A stretch of DNA of 64,000 bases from Pyrobaculum neutrophilum V24Sta (GCF_000019805.1 NC_010525.1:62001-126000), one strand, 5' to 3'; shown: positions 16,256 through 24,320, counted from the first letter of the stretch. Numbers and translations are program-made. The notes: generated from the sequence alone by a model not told the origin.

Positions 16256-17113
16256 CTAGCCCGAGATTTTTAGCTCTTCTCTAATCACCAGCGCCAGCCC
16301 CACGAGCGTGACGGCGACTCCGACGGCCTGCACCGGTACGCCGAACACGGCGGGACCCCCGGCGGGCACCTCCCCGAGCACGGCCGCTGCAAGCAACGCC
16401 GCGCCGACCGGCTCGCCGAGGGTTGCAACGGCGATTGTGACAGCGCGGTATCTCCCGAGCAGGTAGTTGAACACGGTGTGTCCCGCCATCATAGGCACCG
16501 AGGCTATGAGGAGAAACATGGCGAAGGTGTAGCCGCTGTAGTTCGTGAGATTGACCCCGAGGGCGAGCCCAACCGCAAGCGAGATAAGGGCCGCTACGCC
16601 GTAGGAAACAGCCGTATAGCCTAGGGTTCCAACGGCGGCTCTGACGAGGCGGCCTACGGCCAAGTAGCCGGCGAAGGAAAGAGCGCCGGCAAGAGCCAAC
16701 AGATTGCCCAGCAAGCCGCCCGGAGATAGGGTGATCAAAACGCTACCGGCTACAGCCACGGCGGCCCCCACCGCCGTACCCCTGCCCACCCTCTCCCCCA
16801 GCCTCCTAGACAGAGGGAGCATAAAGAGGGGGTGGACGTTGACGAGGGTTGTGCTAGCCGCCACGGTGGTCAAGAAGAGGGACGGTATCCAGCTCAAGAA
16901 ATGAGCCGCGAGGAAGACGCCCGAAAGCGCGGAATACGTCAAGGCCCTCCCCCGCGGGAGCTCCAGCCCCCGGACAAGCCCAAGCGTCAGCACAGCCGCG
17001 GTTGCGAAGGCAAGTCTCCAGAAGGTAATGGCGATGGGGTCGGCGGGGGTGAGCCTAATGAGCACAGAGGCGCTCGATATCGCCAAGACGCCCACAGGCA
17101 GAAGCCAGAGCAT
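16256..17113 (-). CDS. EamA/DMT-family transporter
   Basis: The 285-residue protein is built of about ten hydrophobic helices in two EamA repeats. Typical family stretches include PADPIAITFWRLAFA at the start of the first repeat and YRAVTIAVATLGEPVGAALLA in the second. Such proteins export or import metabolites such as amino acids or nucleotide derivatives. The substrate is not predictable. It shares a 37-base divergent spacer with the peroxiredoxin gene and probably shares a transcript with the CinA-like gene nine bases downstream. Confidence 0.88.
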   Translation of the reverse strand: MLWLLPVGVLAISSASVLIRLTPADPIAITFWRLAFATAAVLTLGLVRGLELPRGRALTYSALSGVFLAAHFLSWIPSLFLTTVAASTTLVNVHPLFMLPLSRRLGERVGRGTAVGAAVAVAGSVLITLSPGGLLGNLLALAGALSFAGYLAVGRLVRAAVGTLGYTAVSYGVAALISLAVGLALGVNLTNYSGYTFAMFLLIASVPMMAGHTVFNYLLGRYRAVTIAVATLGEPVGAALLAAAVLGEVPAGGPAVFGVPVQAVGVAVTLVGLALVIREELKISG

Positions 17114-17150
17114 ACACTAAAGTTGTTATATACAAAACGCGTCTTGTGGC
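17114..17150. promoter_or_regulatory. Bidirectional promoter, EamA/peroxiredoxin
   Basis: The 37-base spacer between two divergent ATG codons has one AT box (gttatatac, about 17124-17132) that reads as TATA in both directions. It lies about 15 bases from the minus start and 20-25 bases from the plus start. One box may serve both transporter and peroxiredoxin genes. Confidence 0.5.
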
Positions 17151-17561
17151 ATGGAGTTCCCGGATCTGGAGCTCACGGCGCACACGGGGGAGAGGGTGTC
17201 GCCTGCCAGAGCGCCCAAGGCCGTTGTCTACTTCTTCCCGAAGGCCTTCACCCAGGGATGCACGAGGGAGACCGTGCGGTTCAACGAGCTCTACCCGAGG
17301 TTCAGAGAGAGGGGGTACGAGGTGTATGGGGTTTCCACAGACGGGGTGGAAACCCTGAGGAGGTTCGCGGAGAGGTACAAGGTGCAGTTCAAGCTCCTCA
17401 GCGACGAGGGGGGGAGGCTCGCGTCGCAGCTGGGCATCCTTAGGCCTACGGGCACCGCCGAGCGGGTCACCTACATAGTAGTGGGCGGCAGGGTTGTCCA
17501 CGTGCTTAGGGGGCTTAAATCCGCCGACGAACACGCCGACCGCGCCCTAGAGCTGACATGA
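17151..17561 (+). CDS. Peroxiredoxin (BCP/PrxQ type)
   Basis: The 136-residue protein has the peroxiredoxin core: MEFPDLELTAHTGERV, then YFFPKAFTQGCTRETVRF with the peroxidatic Cys in the TxxxC context near residue 41, and YGVSTDGVETLRRFAE. It reduces hydrogen peroxide or organic peroxides. A second, resolving Cys is not evident, so a one-Cys mechanism with an outside thiol is likely. Its stop overlaps the ATG of a TusA-like gene (atga), and a DsrE-like gene follows on the other strand, linking it to thiol or persulfide chemistry. Confidence 0.9.
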   Translation: MEFPDLELTAHTGERVSPARAPKAVVYFFPKAFTQGCTRETVRFNELYPRFRERGYEVYGVSTDGVETLRRFAERYKVQFKLLSDEGGRLASQLGILRPTGTAERVTYIVVGGRVVHVLRGLKSADEHADRALELT

Positions 17562-17779
17562 GGAGGTACAGGGTGGAGGGCCCCTGCCCGGAGCTCGGCA
17601 TGGTCTTGGCGAAGATGACCGCGGAGCTGGCCCCGGGGGAGGAGGCGGTTGTGGAGAGCCGATGGCGCTACGTGGCTACAGATCTCGCAAAGTCTGCGGG
17701 GCTCGTGAGGATGTCGGTGGTGGACGTCAAAGAGGGGCCAGGAGGCGTTTTCGAGATACGCGTCAGAAAGTTAGGATGA
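17558..17779 (+). CDS. TusA/SirA-like small protein
   Basis: The 73-residue protein has the TusA layout: a starting strand ending in a Cys-Pro (VEGPCPELGMVLAKMTAEL), a helix, and VVESRWRYVATDLAKSAGLVRM where TusA proteins have the second helix. The classical CPxP motif is reduced to CPEL, but the Cys that carries persulfide sulfur in TusA proteins is kept. A role in sulfur relay is inferred from fold and from its overlap with the peroxiredoxin gene and nearness to a DsrE-like gene. Confidence 0.75.
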   Translation: MRRYRVEGPCPELGMVLAKMTAELAPGEEAVVESRWRYVATDLAKSAGLVRMSVVDVKEGPGGVFEIRVRKLG

Positions 17780-18152
17780 GGTCGGCCTCCCTCGCCAGCG
17801 CTAGGAAGGTGAGGGAGCCGGCCACCTCTACGCCCTCCAGCGGCTCTATGCCGAGCATCTTAACCACCGGCTCGTCTACGTAGACCTTGACGCCGGTGGA
17901 TAGGCACTCCCTAGCTAGATCCTCCAGCCTCCGGGCTCCCAGCCTCCTCAGCCTCCACCTTATGTACAAAGACGCCAACGGAGTCAGCCCCAGCAGCCTG
18001 GTCTTAGGCCTCCTGCTGAATAGGTAGGCGCCGAGGCCCGTGGCGAAAAGGTGCACCTCGTAGCCCAGGGACCTCGCCGAGAGGGCCACCACCAGCGCGT
18101 GGTAGGCGCGCGCCAGGTCGTTGTCTGACAGCATTATAACCGCCTTAGGCAT
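17763..18152 (-). CDS. DsrE/F-like protein
   Basis: The 129-residue protein begins PKAVIMLSDNDLARAYHALVVALSARSLGYEVHLFATGLGAYLF, the beta-alpha-beta start of DsrE-type sulfurtransfer proteins. A Cys near the middle (ARECLSTGVKVYVDE) corresponds in position to the active-site region of DsrE/TusD. It overlaps the convergent TusA-like gene by 17 bases. Pairing of DsrE and TusA in persulfide relay is established for bacteria and some archaea; here it is inferred from neighbourhood. Confidence 0.75.
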   Translation of the reverse strand: MPKAVIMLSDNDLARAYHALVVALSARSLGYEVHLFATGLGAYLFSRRPKTRLLGLTPLASLYIRWRLRRLGARRLEDLARECLSTGVKVYVDEPVVKMLGIEPLEGVEVAGSLTFLALAREADLILTF

Positions 18153-18202
18153 AAATACCCATGTGTCGAGGTATATAAGTGACGAGCCAATGCAGGCGGC
18201 GA

Positions 18203-18871
18203 CTAGATGACCGGTGACCTGCCGGCTGATTTAAAGGAGGGACACCTCTCCCCGATTGGGCAGACGCCGCATCTGGGGCTCCGCGCTCTACACACGTCCC
18301 GGCCAAACTGGATAAGCTTTAGGTGGAATTCTAGGTATCTGGCCGGGGGCAGTCTATCCATAAACCACCGGCTGATCTCGTCGTAGCTCCTCCCGATTCC
18401 CCACCGCCTGGCTATGCGGGTTATGTGGGTATCCACGGGGAAGGCGGGCAGGCCTATGTTGACCAACACCACGTCTGCCGTCTTCTTGCCGACGCCGGGC
18501 AGAGACATGAGGAACGCCCTGGCCCTCTCGGCGCCCATCTCCAACAGCCTCTGGGGGGTTATGCCGTGTTTTAGAAAGGCCTCCGCCAGAGCCTTTAGGG
18601 CCCTTGCCCTGATTCTGTACATACCCGCCGGCTTGATCAACGCCGCCAGCTCCTCCTCCGCGAGCTTCGCCACAGCCTCCGGCGTTATGGAGCCCAGCGC
18701 CCTCTTCAAGCTGTTGAAGGCCTTGAAGGCGTTTTTATCGGAGGTGTTTTGGCTCAGCACAACCGCCACAACCAGCTCGAAGAGGTTTCCGCCGCTTCGC
18801 CACACCACCGGCGCTATAAACTCCTCAACCCTCAGCTGTACATATCTGTCGACCACCTCTATGTAGTCCAC
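18203..18871 (-). CDS. nth: Endonuclease III family DNA glycosylase
   Basis: The 222-residue protein has the helix-hairpin-helix motif LPGVGKKTADVVLVN, whose Lys is the Nth nucleophile, and VDTHITR with the catalytic Asp. The C-terminus holds a four-Cys [4Fe-4S] pattern, CRARSPRCGVCPIGERC. The enzyme removes oxidised pyrimidines and cuts the abasic site. A related mismatch glycosylase family exists in Pyrobaculum, but the catalytic Lys argues for true endonuclease III. It is transcribed away from the gene at 18916 with a shared spacer. Confidence 0.9.
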   Translation of the reverse strand: MDYIEVVDRYVQLRVEEFIAPVVWRSGGNLFELVVAVVLSQNTSDKNAFKAFNSLKRALGSITPEAVAKLAEEELAALIKPAGMYRIRARALKALAEAFLKHGITPQRLLEMGAERARAFLMSLPGVGKKTADVVLVNIGLPAFPVDTHITRIARRWGIGRSYDEISRWFMDRLPPARYLEFHLKLIQFGRDVCRARSPRCGVCPIGERCPSFKSAGRSPVI

Positions 18872-18915
18872 GTATGCTAAACCCTGCCCTTATATAACCC
18901 TGCCGCCGCCCATCT
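18872..18915. promoter_or_regulatory. Bidirectional promoter, nth/hypothetical
   Basis: A 44-base divergent spacer carries a single AT box, cttatataac (about 18889-18898), roughly 20 bases from each start codon. It can serve as TATA box in either direction. Confidence 0.55.
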
Positions 18916-19407
18916 GTGGAAGAGCTGAGGTTCAGCCTACGCAAGTCCGACTTCGACAAATTCGCCGAGAGGCTGGGGGTTAGGCCCGAGGAGTTGCTCA
19001 ACGAGCTCAAGGCGGAGGTGGTGAAGGTGGGGCCCGGCTTCCGCTACGTGATCGACATGGAGGACTTCTTCTACTTCGTCGTCTCGAGGCTCTACGGACA
19101 GAGGAAGGCCGAGCGCCCAGGCGCGGCCCCGCCCGAGAAGTTCGAGGAGGTCCTCAACAAGGCGATAGACAGATTCGCCGGCGCTAGCGGATATGCGAAG
19201 CTGGTAGATGTGAGAAACGCAGTGGTGCAGGAGCTGGGCATCGGCGAGGAGGAGTTCGGGAGGAGGCTCGCGGAGCTTATCCAAGCCAAGAGGGGCCAGT
19301 ACGTCCTGCTGGAGGGCGGCGACTTGAAGGTCCAGATAGGGGCGAAGAAATACGGCTTCATAAAGAGGATCGAGAGGAGGTCGGTGGCGGAGGTCGTGTA
19401 CTACTAG
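18916..19407 (+). CDS. Conserved hypothetical protein with helix-turn-helix-like parts
   Basis: The 163-residue protein is not assigned to a family. Its first part (KSDFDKFAERLGVRPEELLNEL) could be a small helix-turn-helix, and the second half (KLVDVRNAVVQELGIGEEEFGRRLAELIQAKRGQYVLLEGG) looks like a winged helix, with the wing at QYVLLEGGDLKVQIG. A DNA-binding role is therefore possible but weak. The GTG start is about 20 bases from a TATA box. A 44-base spacer separates it from the ATPase gene at 19452. Confidence 0.6.
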   Translation: MEELRFSLRKSDFDKFAERLGVRPEELLNELKAEVVKVGPGFRYVIDMEDFFYFVVSRLYGQRKAERPGAAPPEKFEEVLNKAIDRFAGASGYAKLVDVRNAVVQELGIGEEEFGRRLAELIQAKRGQYVLLEGGDLKVQIGAKKYGFIKRIERRSVAEVVYY

Positions 19408-19451
19408 AGAGATACAGGCCCTTGGTTTATTAGCCACCGGCAGAGAAGAAC

Positions 19452-20228
19452 GTGGGTTGCGACATACCAAGGTGGCCCGTCGCCGGGGAGAGCTTCCAGT
19501 TGGGGGGAAGAACCTGGATTAGAGCAGCGGAGACCCTCGTGAAGCTGACGTCTGCCTTCCCCATGGCCGTCCTGCTGGGGAGGGCGGGGATGGGCAAGTC
19601 GCAGGTGGCCTACGAGGTCTGCAGGATGACCAACTGCATATACATAGATCTGACCGAGGTGGGGGAGAGGAACATGGCCAACATAGCGGCTATAGTGGCG
19701 TGGCGGATCCTCGCTAAATACGGCGGTAGAGACCCCAGAAACAGAGTCGCCGAGGCATACCGGAAGTTCGGCTACGAGGGTCTTCTCTCGCTGGCGAGGG
19801 GCGACCCCGCCTGGACGCTGAGGACCGCCCTCGAGCTGGCGGGGCCGCGGGTTGTGGTGGTCTTAGACGAGTTGCTCCCCTCGGCGGAGGACCCGAAGTT
19901 CTTCGACGTGGCGTATATACTACACAGGGTCAGGAACATGCATCTGCCCAACGCCTCCTTCCTAGTAACAATGCTGCCCGAGGTGTACGAGAAAATAGTC
20001 GAGAGGATCCCGCCGCTTGGGAACTTCTTCCTACACATAACCGTGCAGCTGCCGGACGTTATACCAGAGGACGAGGTGGAGGAGATAGTATCCGTCTACT
20101 GCCCGGAGAAGGCCGAGTTGGCCAGGAAGATCCTCGCCGAGAGGCCGGACGCCACGGTGAGGGAGCTCCTCCTGGCCTTGAACAACATGCCCTCTAGGAG
20201 ATACATCGAGCTCACCCCCACCGACTGA
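19452..20228 (+). CDS. P-loop ATPase (AAA-like)
   Basis: The 258-residue protein has Walker A GRAGMGKSQVAYEV near residue 43 and Walker B VVVVLDELLPS near residue 137, followed by a sensor-type ASFLVTMLPEVYEK. The remainder is a helical C-terminal domain. It looks like the many archaeal single ATPases of the STAND/AAA group. The job is unknown. The GTG start follows a TATA-like stretch (tggtttattagcc). Confidence 0.72.
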   Translation: MGCDIPRWPVAGESFQLGGRTWIRAAETLVKLTSAFPMAVLLGRAGMGKSQVAYEVCRMTNCIYIDLTEVGERNMANIAAIVAWRILAKYGGRDPRNRVAEAYRKFGYEGLLSLARGDPAWTLRTALELAGPRVVVVLDELLPSAEDPKFFDVAYILHRVRNMHLPNASFLVTMLPEVYEKIVERIPPLGNFFLHITVQLPDVIPEDEVEEIVSVYCPEKAELARKILAERPDATVRELLLALNNMPSRRYIELTPTD

Positions 20229-20241
20229 CAGCATAAATAGC

Positions 20242-20273
20242 AAGCCTTGCCCTCTAGGGCGGGGAGGGGGTCA
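20242..20273 (+). repeat. Solitary IS200/IS605-type terminal hairpin (TnpB element remnant?)
   Basis: The spacer after the ATPase gene contains AAGCCTTGCCCTCTAGGGC followed by GGGGAGGGGGTCA. This order (AAGCC, a GCCCT/AGGGC hairpin, a G-rich stretch, TCA) resembles the right-end/guide-RNA scaffold end of archaeal IS200/IS605 TnpB elements as I remember them. No tnpB gene is beside it, so it would be a solo remnant; it could also be a terminator for the ATPase gene. A run of TA repeats (20278-20291), the likely promoter of the next gene, follows. Confidence 0.4.
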
Positions 20274-20311
20274 TCTGTATATATATATATAGCGGGGAAG
20301 TATCACCCCCC

Positions 20312-21787
20312 ATGATTAGGTCTCAAACCGTCAAGGAGATCCTGGACCACTACAGGGTTATATGGGCGTTGGGGCACGCCCAAGCGCTGATGGGCTGGGA
20401 CTCGGAGACGTACATGCCGGAGGAGGGGGTCAAGGGGCGGGCCGCCGCCAGGGCCGAGATCGCGCAGCTTATTCAGAGGTTTATGCTTGATGAGAAGTTC
20501 GTCAAGCTCTTGGATAAGGCCGAGGAGGAGAGGGATCTCACAGACGTGGAGAGGGGCATCGTCCGGGTGCTCAAGAGAGATCTGAGGTTCTACACCAGGG
20601 TGCCCCCCGAGGTGGTGAAGGAGCTCGCTAAGGTCACCTCCGAGGCTTTTGTGGCGTGGAGGGGGGCCAAGGAGAAGGCCAGGTTCGACCTCTTCGCGCC
20701 TTATCTGGAGAAGATAGTTGAGCTCTCCAGGGTGGTCGCCGAGAAGCTCGGCTACGAGGAGCATCCCTACGACGCGCTCCTCGACCTATACGAGGAGGGG
20801 CTTACGTCGAGAGACGTGGAGTCGATATTCTCCACCCTGGAGCCCGGCATAAGGTCGCTCCTCAACAAGCTGGAGGCGAGGGGGTGGCCCAGAAGCCACC
20901 CGCTTGAGGAGGCTCCCTACGACAGGCCTGCCCTCGAGGCCGCCATTGCGGAGGTGCTTGACCTCCTCGGCTACCCCAGGGGGAGGTTCAGGGTGGACGT
21001 GTCGCCGCACCCCTTCACCATCGGCATCGCGACGCCGTACGACGTGAGGATCACGGTTAGATACAGGGGGGTCGACTTCAGAGAGCCGCTCTTCTCGGCG
21101 CTCCACGAATACGGCCATGCTCTGTATGAGCTAAACGTGGCGGAGGAGCTGGCCATGACGCCCGTCGGAACCGGCGTATCCCTCGGAGTGCACGAGAGCC
21201 AGTCGAGGTTCGTGGAGAACGTGGTGGGGAGGAGCCGGGAGTTTATACAGAGGATCTCCCCGATATTGAGGAGGCGTCTCCCCCTCCTCTCGAAGTACGG
21301 CGACGAGGATCTGTTCTACTACTTCAACCTGGTTAGGCCGAGCCTGATACGTACAGAGGCCGACGAGGTGACCTACAACCTACACATACTCCTGCGGTAT
21401 AGGCTGGAGCGCCTCATGATAACGGGCGAGGTGAAGGTGAGCCAGCTCCCCGAGCTTTGGAACAGCGAGATGGAGCGGTTGCTTGGGGTAAAGCCGCGTA
21501 ACGACGCGGAGGGGGTTCTGCAGGACGTCCACTGGTCCCACGGCTCGATAGGGTACTTCCCCACCTACACCCTGGGGAACGTCGTGGCGGCTATGATCTA
21601 CTACAAACACGGCAACGTACGCGGCCTCGTCTCAGAGGGCAACTTCGCCGCGGTTAAGGAGTACCTCCGGGAGAAGATACACAGGTGGGGTAGCGTCTAC
21701 CCGCCGAAGGAGCTGCTCAGGAGGAGCTTCGGCGAGGCGTACAACGCCGGCTACCTCGTGAAATACCTAGAGGAGAAGTACCGCTAG
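20312..21787 (+). CDS. Carboxypeptidase Taq (M32 metallopeptidase)
   Basis: The 491-residue protein has the M32 zinc motif HEYGHALYE, then the family signature GTGVSLGVHESQSRF and IRTEADEVTYNLH, which supply the third zinc ligand and substrate contacts. Length is normal for the family. It removes C-terminal amino acids with broad specificity. A strong TA-repeat TATA region (tatatatatatata) lies about 20-35 bases before the ATG. Its stop shares a CTAG tetranucleotide with the stop of the convergent Thg1-like gene. Confidence 0.95.
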   Translation: MIRSQTVKEILDHYRVIWALGHAQALMGWDSETYMPEEGVKGRAAARAEIAQLIQRFMLDEKFVKLLDKAEEERDLTDVERGIVRVLKRDLRFYTRVPPEVVKELAKVTSEAFVAWRGAKEKARFDLFAPYLEKIVELSRVVAEKLGYEEHPYDALLDLYEEGLTSRDVESIFSTLEPGIRSLLNKLEARGWPRSHPLEEAPYDRPALEAAIAEVLDLLGYPRGRFRVDVSPHPFTIGIATPYDVRITVRYRGVDFREPLFSALHEYGHALYELNVAEELAMTPVGTGVSLGVHESQSRFVENVVGRSREFIQRISPILRRRLPLLSKYGDEDLFYYFNLVRPSLIRTEADEVTYNLHILLRYRLERLMITGEVKVSQLPELWNSEMERLLGVKPRNDAEGVLQDVHWSHGSIGYFPTYTLGNVVAAMIYYKHGNVRGLVSEGNFAAVKEYLREKIHRWGSVYPPKELLRRSFGEAYNAGYLVKYLEEKYR

Positions 21788-22422
21788 CACATCTCGCAGA
21801 GCTGAGACACGGCGTTGCAGAGGTCCCCCGACCTCGCGTAGCCCCCCTCTTTATACATGAAGCTCCCCCACGCCAGCTCGAAGTCCTCTATCTTCACCGC
21901 GGCCAGAAGCTCCTCTATACGCGGCGTCTCTGCCCCCACAACCCCGGCGAGCCTAGCCGCCTTCACCACGTAGTTGTTGAGGCCCACCCTGGCGCGGAAG
22001 AGGACGTACCTCGCCGCGTCGCACCTATCGGCGAGTTTGACCACCCTCCCGTCGAAGTAGAGGGGACGCCCAAGCTTGGCCGTCACCCCGGCTGCGGCCT
22101 GGGCGGCTAGAACGCTCGCCAGCTTGAAGGTCCTGCCGCCGTACGGCACCGAGGTGAGAAACAGCAGGTTTATCTCGTCGCTTACCACGTGCACGAACTC
22201 GGCCCCATGCTGGGCTGCCAAGTCCCTCGCCACCTCGGCGATGGCCGTGTGCACAAGCCGGCTCCTAGGCGCTGGGAAATCCCTAAGCCTTTTGCCGAAG
22301 CCCACGCCGTCTAGCCTCACGGCCACCGGCGGCGAAGCCGGCTCGCATACGGCCTCCCGCTCTCTGTAGCGCATCTCCAGATGCCTGGGGTTCTCCATGA
22401 GCAACCTCTTGAGGGGGTCCAC
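21784..22422 (-). CDS. Thg1-like 3'-5' nucleotidyltransferase
   Basis: The 212-residue protein carries VRLDGVGFGKRLRDF (the RLDGrgF metal-binding motif of Thg1) and VVSDEINLLF (the SDE motif). Eukaryotic Thg1 adds G-1 to tRNA-His; archaeal Thg1-like proteins polymerise 3'-5' with a template and can repair tRNA 5' ends. Archaeal tRNA-His usually encodes G-1, so repair is the more likely role. The GTG start abuts a 41-base divergent spacer shared with the phosphopantetheine adenylyltransferase gene. Confidence 0.9.
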   Translation of the reverse strand: MDPLKRLLMENPRHLEMRYREREAVCEPASPPVAVRLDGVGFGKRLRDFPAPRSRLVHTAIAEVARDLAAQHGAEFVHVVSDEINLLFLTSVPYGGRTFKLASVLAAQAAAGVTAKLGRPLYFDGRVVKLADRCDAARYVLFRARVGLNNYVVKAARLAGVVGAETPRIEELLAAVKIEDFELAWGSFMYKEGGYARSGDLCNAVSQLCEMC

Positions 22423-22463
22423 GCCTCTAGTTAGGGATTTAAATAAGAGCGTTGTAGAGTCGG
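22423..22463. promoter_or_regulatory. Bidirectional promoter, thg1-like/coaD
   Basis: The 41-base spacer between divergent GTG starts has one AT box, gatttaaataag (about 22436-22447), some 15-25 bases from each start. It is symmetric enough to act as a TATA box for both genes. Confidence 0.55.
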
Positions 22464-22925
22464 GTGAGGCTTAAGTTCCGCACCGTCGTTTTGGGGGGGA
22501 CCTTCGACACGCTCCACTCGGGCCACGTCAAGCTCTTGGCCACAGCTACGTTAATCGGCGAGAGGATACTCATCGGGCTGACAAGCGACTCCTTCGCCTC
22601 CACCTACAAGCAGTACAAGGTGAGGCCGCTCTCGGTCAGGCTTGGAAACGTGAAAAACTTGATGAGCCTCATCGCGCCGGACAGAGAGGTGGTTTATACA
22701 GAGATCGACAACCCCTACGGACCCGCCGTCGAGCTGCCCTCCCTAGACGCCATAGTGGCGAGCATAGAGACGGCGCCGCGCGCACTGGAGATCAACGAGG
22801 AGAGAGCCAGAAGGGGGCTAAGGCCCATGGAGATCGTCGTGATCTCCACGGTGAGAGACGGCTTCGGCCACGTCCTCTCCTCCACCTACATCAGAAGGGC
22901 GCTGGAGAAGCTAGAGGCCAAGTAG
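22464..22925 (+). CDS. coaD: Archaeal phosphopantetheine adenylyltransferase
   Basis: The 153-residue protein starts with the nucleotidyltransferase motif VVLGGTFDTLHSGHVKLL and ends with the family's SSTYIRRALE, equivalent to the ISSTxIR motif. It makes dephospho-CoA from 4'-phosphopantetheine and ATP, the fourth step of CoA synthesis. The middle part (VYTEIDNPYGPAVE, then SIETAPRALEINEER) matches archaeal PPAT rather than other HIGH-motif enzymes. Its 3' end overlaps the convergent peptidase gene by 15 bases. Confidence 0.93.
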   Translation: MRLKFRTVVLGGTFDTLHSGHVKLLATATLIGERILIGLTSDSFASTYKQYKVRPLSVRLGNVKNLMSLIAPDREVVYTEIDNPYGPAVELPSLDAIVASIETAPRALEINEERARRGLRPMEIVVISTVRDGFGHVLSSTYIRRALEKLEAK

Positions 22926-24218
22926 CGCCCGGTAGGTCTCGAAGGCGCCGGCGCAGTCCCCAACACAGAGAGTGGGGCCCCCCAGCAGATCTATCCTGCT
23001 GTAGCTCCCCGCCTCGCCCCTCAAGAACCTGGGCACGTTGGCGTAGACGATCTCCGAATGTCTGAGGTCTCTGAAGAGGACGAGGTAGTTATACACGGCG
23101 GACCACGCGGCGTAGGGATCCGCCTCGGGGTTCGCCAAGCCGTATTCCTCAAGCCCCACCTGGGGAGCCCTGGGCTTCACCTTCACGGCACGCTTCGCCA
23201 ACTCGGCCACGTAGAGGACGTTTTCAACATCGACGTGGCTGTCGGCGGGGCTGTGGTATCTATCCCAGGCGTCTCTCAGCGACGAGATGGTCAAGGCGGG
23301 GAGCCCCCACCTCTCGTAGTGTACGCTGTCGAAATACGCCACGGGCCACTCCACGGGGCCAAGCGACTTAAGCTCCTCGTGGAGGTAGGGCATGGCGTAG
23401 ATGCGGGGGGTCCCAACCCCCACCACGTCCACGTTCACCAACAGGGTAGGCCTCCAGCGCCTCAGGTAGTTGAAAGACCCCCAGGCCCAGTAGAAGGACG
23501 GCACATGCGGCGCCACCCCCTCCTCCGCCGTGAAAAGCCCGAGGGCGATGGGGAACTCCCCCGCGGCTAGCTCGACGAACGCTAAAACAGCTGCCTCAAC
23601 CCCCGCGCAGTTGTCCGTAGCGCCTACAAGCCAGTGGTCCCAGTGGGCCGATATCATGGGGGTGTTCTCGAAGCTGTTAAAGGCGATCAAGCTGTAGCTG
23701 TACGTAACCCTAGACCTGGTCGCCACCTCCAGCCTCGCCCGCCTGCCCAAGTGCCGTTTGAGGTCTCCGAAGCTCGCCGCCGGTATAGGCGGCGGGGCGG
23801 CGTCGCTCTTGAACCCGGGCTCGCCGGTGACCACTATCCGACGCGGCCGCTCCCCCGTGAAGACGACGGCCGAGGCCCCCCGGCGCGCGGCCTCTAGAAC
23901 TATGTACTTTGCGTCGTCTAAATCCGCCGGGAGGTCGGCAACGGCTATGTTCCCCTCCACGTCGCCGTCTAAAGGCGCCAGCCTCCCCTCCACCGAGGTT
24001 GGGCGGGAGTAGGGCATCGCCAGGCCCACCTCCTCCTCGCCCCCCACCACGAGCCTCGTGCCGAGGTCCTCCCAGTGTAGGACCTCCACAGGCGATAGGT
24101 GGAACCAGAGGCTCGGCGAGTCGAGGAAGGCCATCAGCCACTGTAGAAACTCCCTCTCGGCGGGGGACCCCGCCACGAGATCCCTGTAGGAGGTGCATTT
24201 TGCGTACACCTCGGCCAC
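22911..24218 (-). CDS. M28 family metallopeptidase
   Basis: The 435-residue protein has M28 zinc-site motifs in order: ISAHWDHW (His, Asp), GATDNCAGVEA (bridging Asp), TAEEGV (catalytic Glu and Glu ligand), LVNVDVVG (Asp) and DSHVDVEN (His). An inserted region before the catalytic part looks like a PA-type domain. No signal peptide is seen, so a cytoplasmic aminopeptidase role is likely. A TATA box (gttttaaatcc on the minus strand) lies about 20-25 bases before the GTG. Confidence 0.88.
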   Translation of the reverse strand: MAEVYAKCTSYRDLVAGSPAEREFLQWLMAFLDSPSLWFHLSPVEVLHWEDLGTRLVVGGEEEVGLAMPYSRPTSVEGRLAPLDGDVEGNIAVADLPADLDDAKYIVLEAARRGASAVVFTGERPRRIVVTGEPGFKSDAAPPPIPAASFGDLKRHLGRRARLEVATRSRVTYSYSLIAFNSFENTPMISAHWDHWLVGATDNCAGVEAAVLAFVELAAGEFPIALGLFTAEEGVAPHVPSFYWAWGSFNYLRRWRPTLLVNVDVVGVGTPRIYAMPYLHEELKSLGPVEWPVAYFDSVHYERWGLPALTISSLRDAWDRYHSPADSHVDVENVLYVAELAKRAVKVKPRAPQVGLEEYGLANPEADPYAAWSAVYNYLVLFRDLRHSEIVYANVPRFLRGEAGSYSRIDLLGGPTLCVGDCAGAFETYRALLGL

Positions 24219-24246
24219 GTCAGGGAGGGGCTAAGGATTTAAAACC

Positions 24247-24304
24247 TGTTGTTGAGTAGTTCGGCGGATGGGCTGAAAGATGTTGAGTTGAACCCGGCCT
24301 GACG
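24247..24304 (+). ncRNA. C/D box sRNA candidate
   Basis: Boxes occur in the right order and spacing: C-like TTGTTGA (24249-24255), D' CTGA (24273-24276), C' ATGTTGA (24280-24286) and D CTGA (24299-24302). The D'-C' spacer is 3 nt, and the guides are 17 and 12 nt. The D guide GTTGAACCCGGC has ten bases complementary to the tRNA T-arm CCGGGTTCAA, which occurs in the tRNA-Glu of this window. The C box is not the consensus RTGATGA and no separate promoter is clear on this strand, so the call is moderate. Confidence 0.45.
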
Positions 24305-24320
24305 TGTGATGGCGCTCCGC

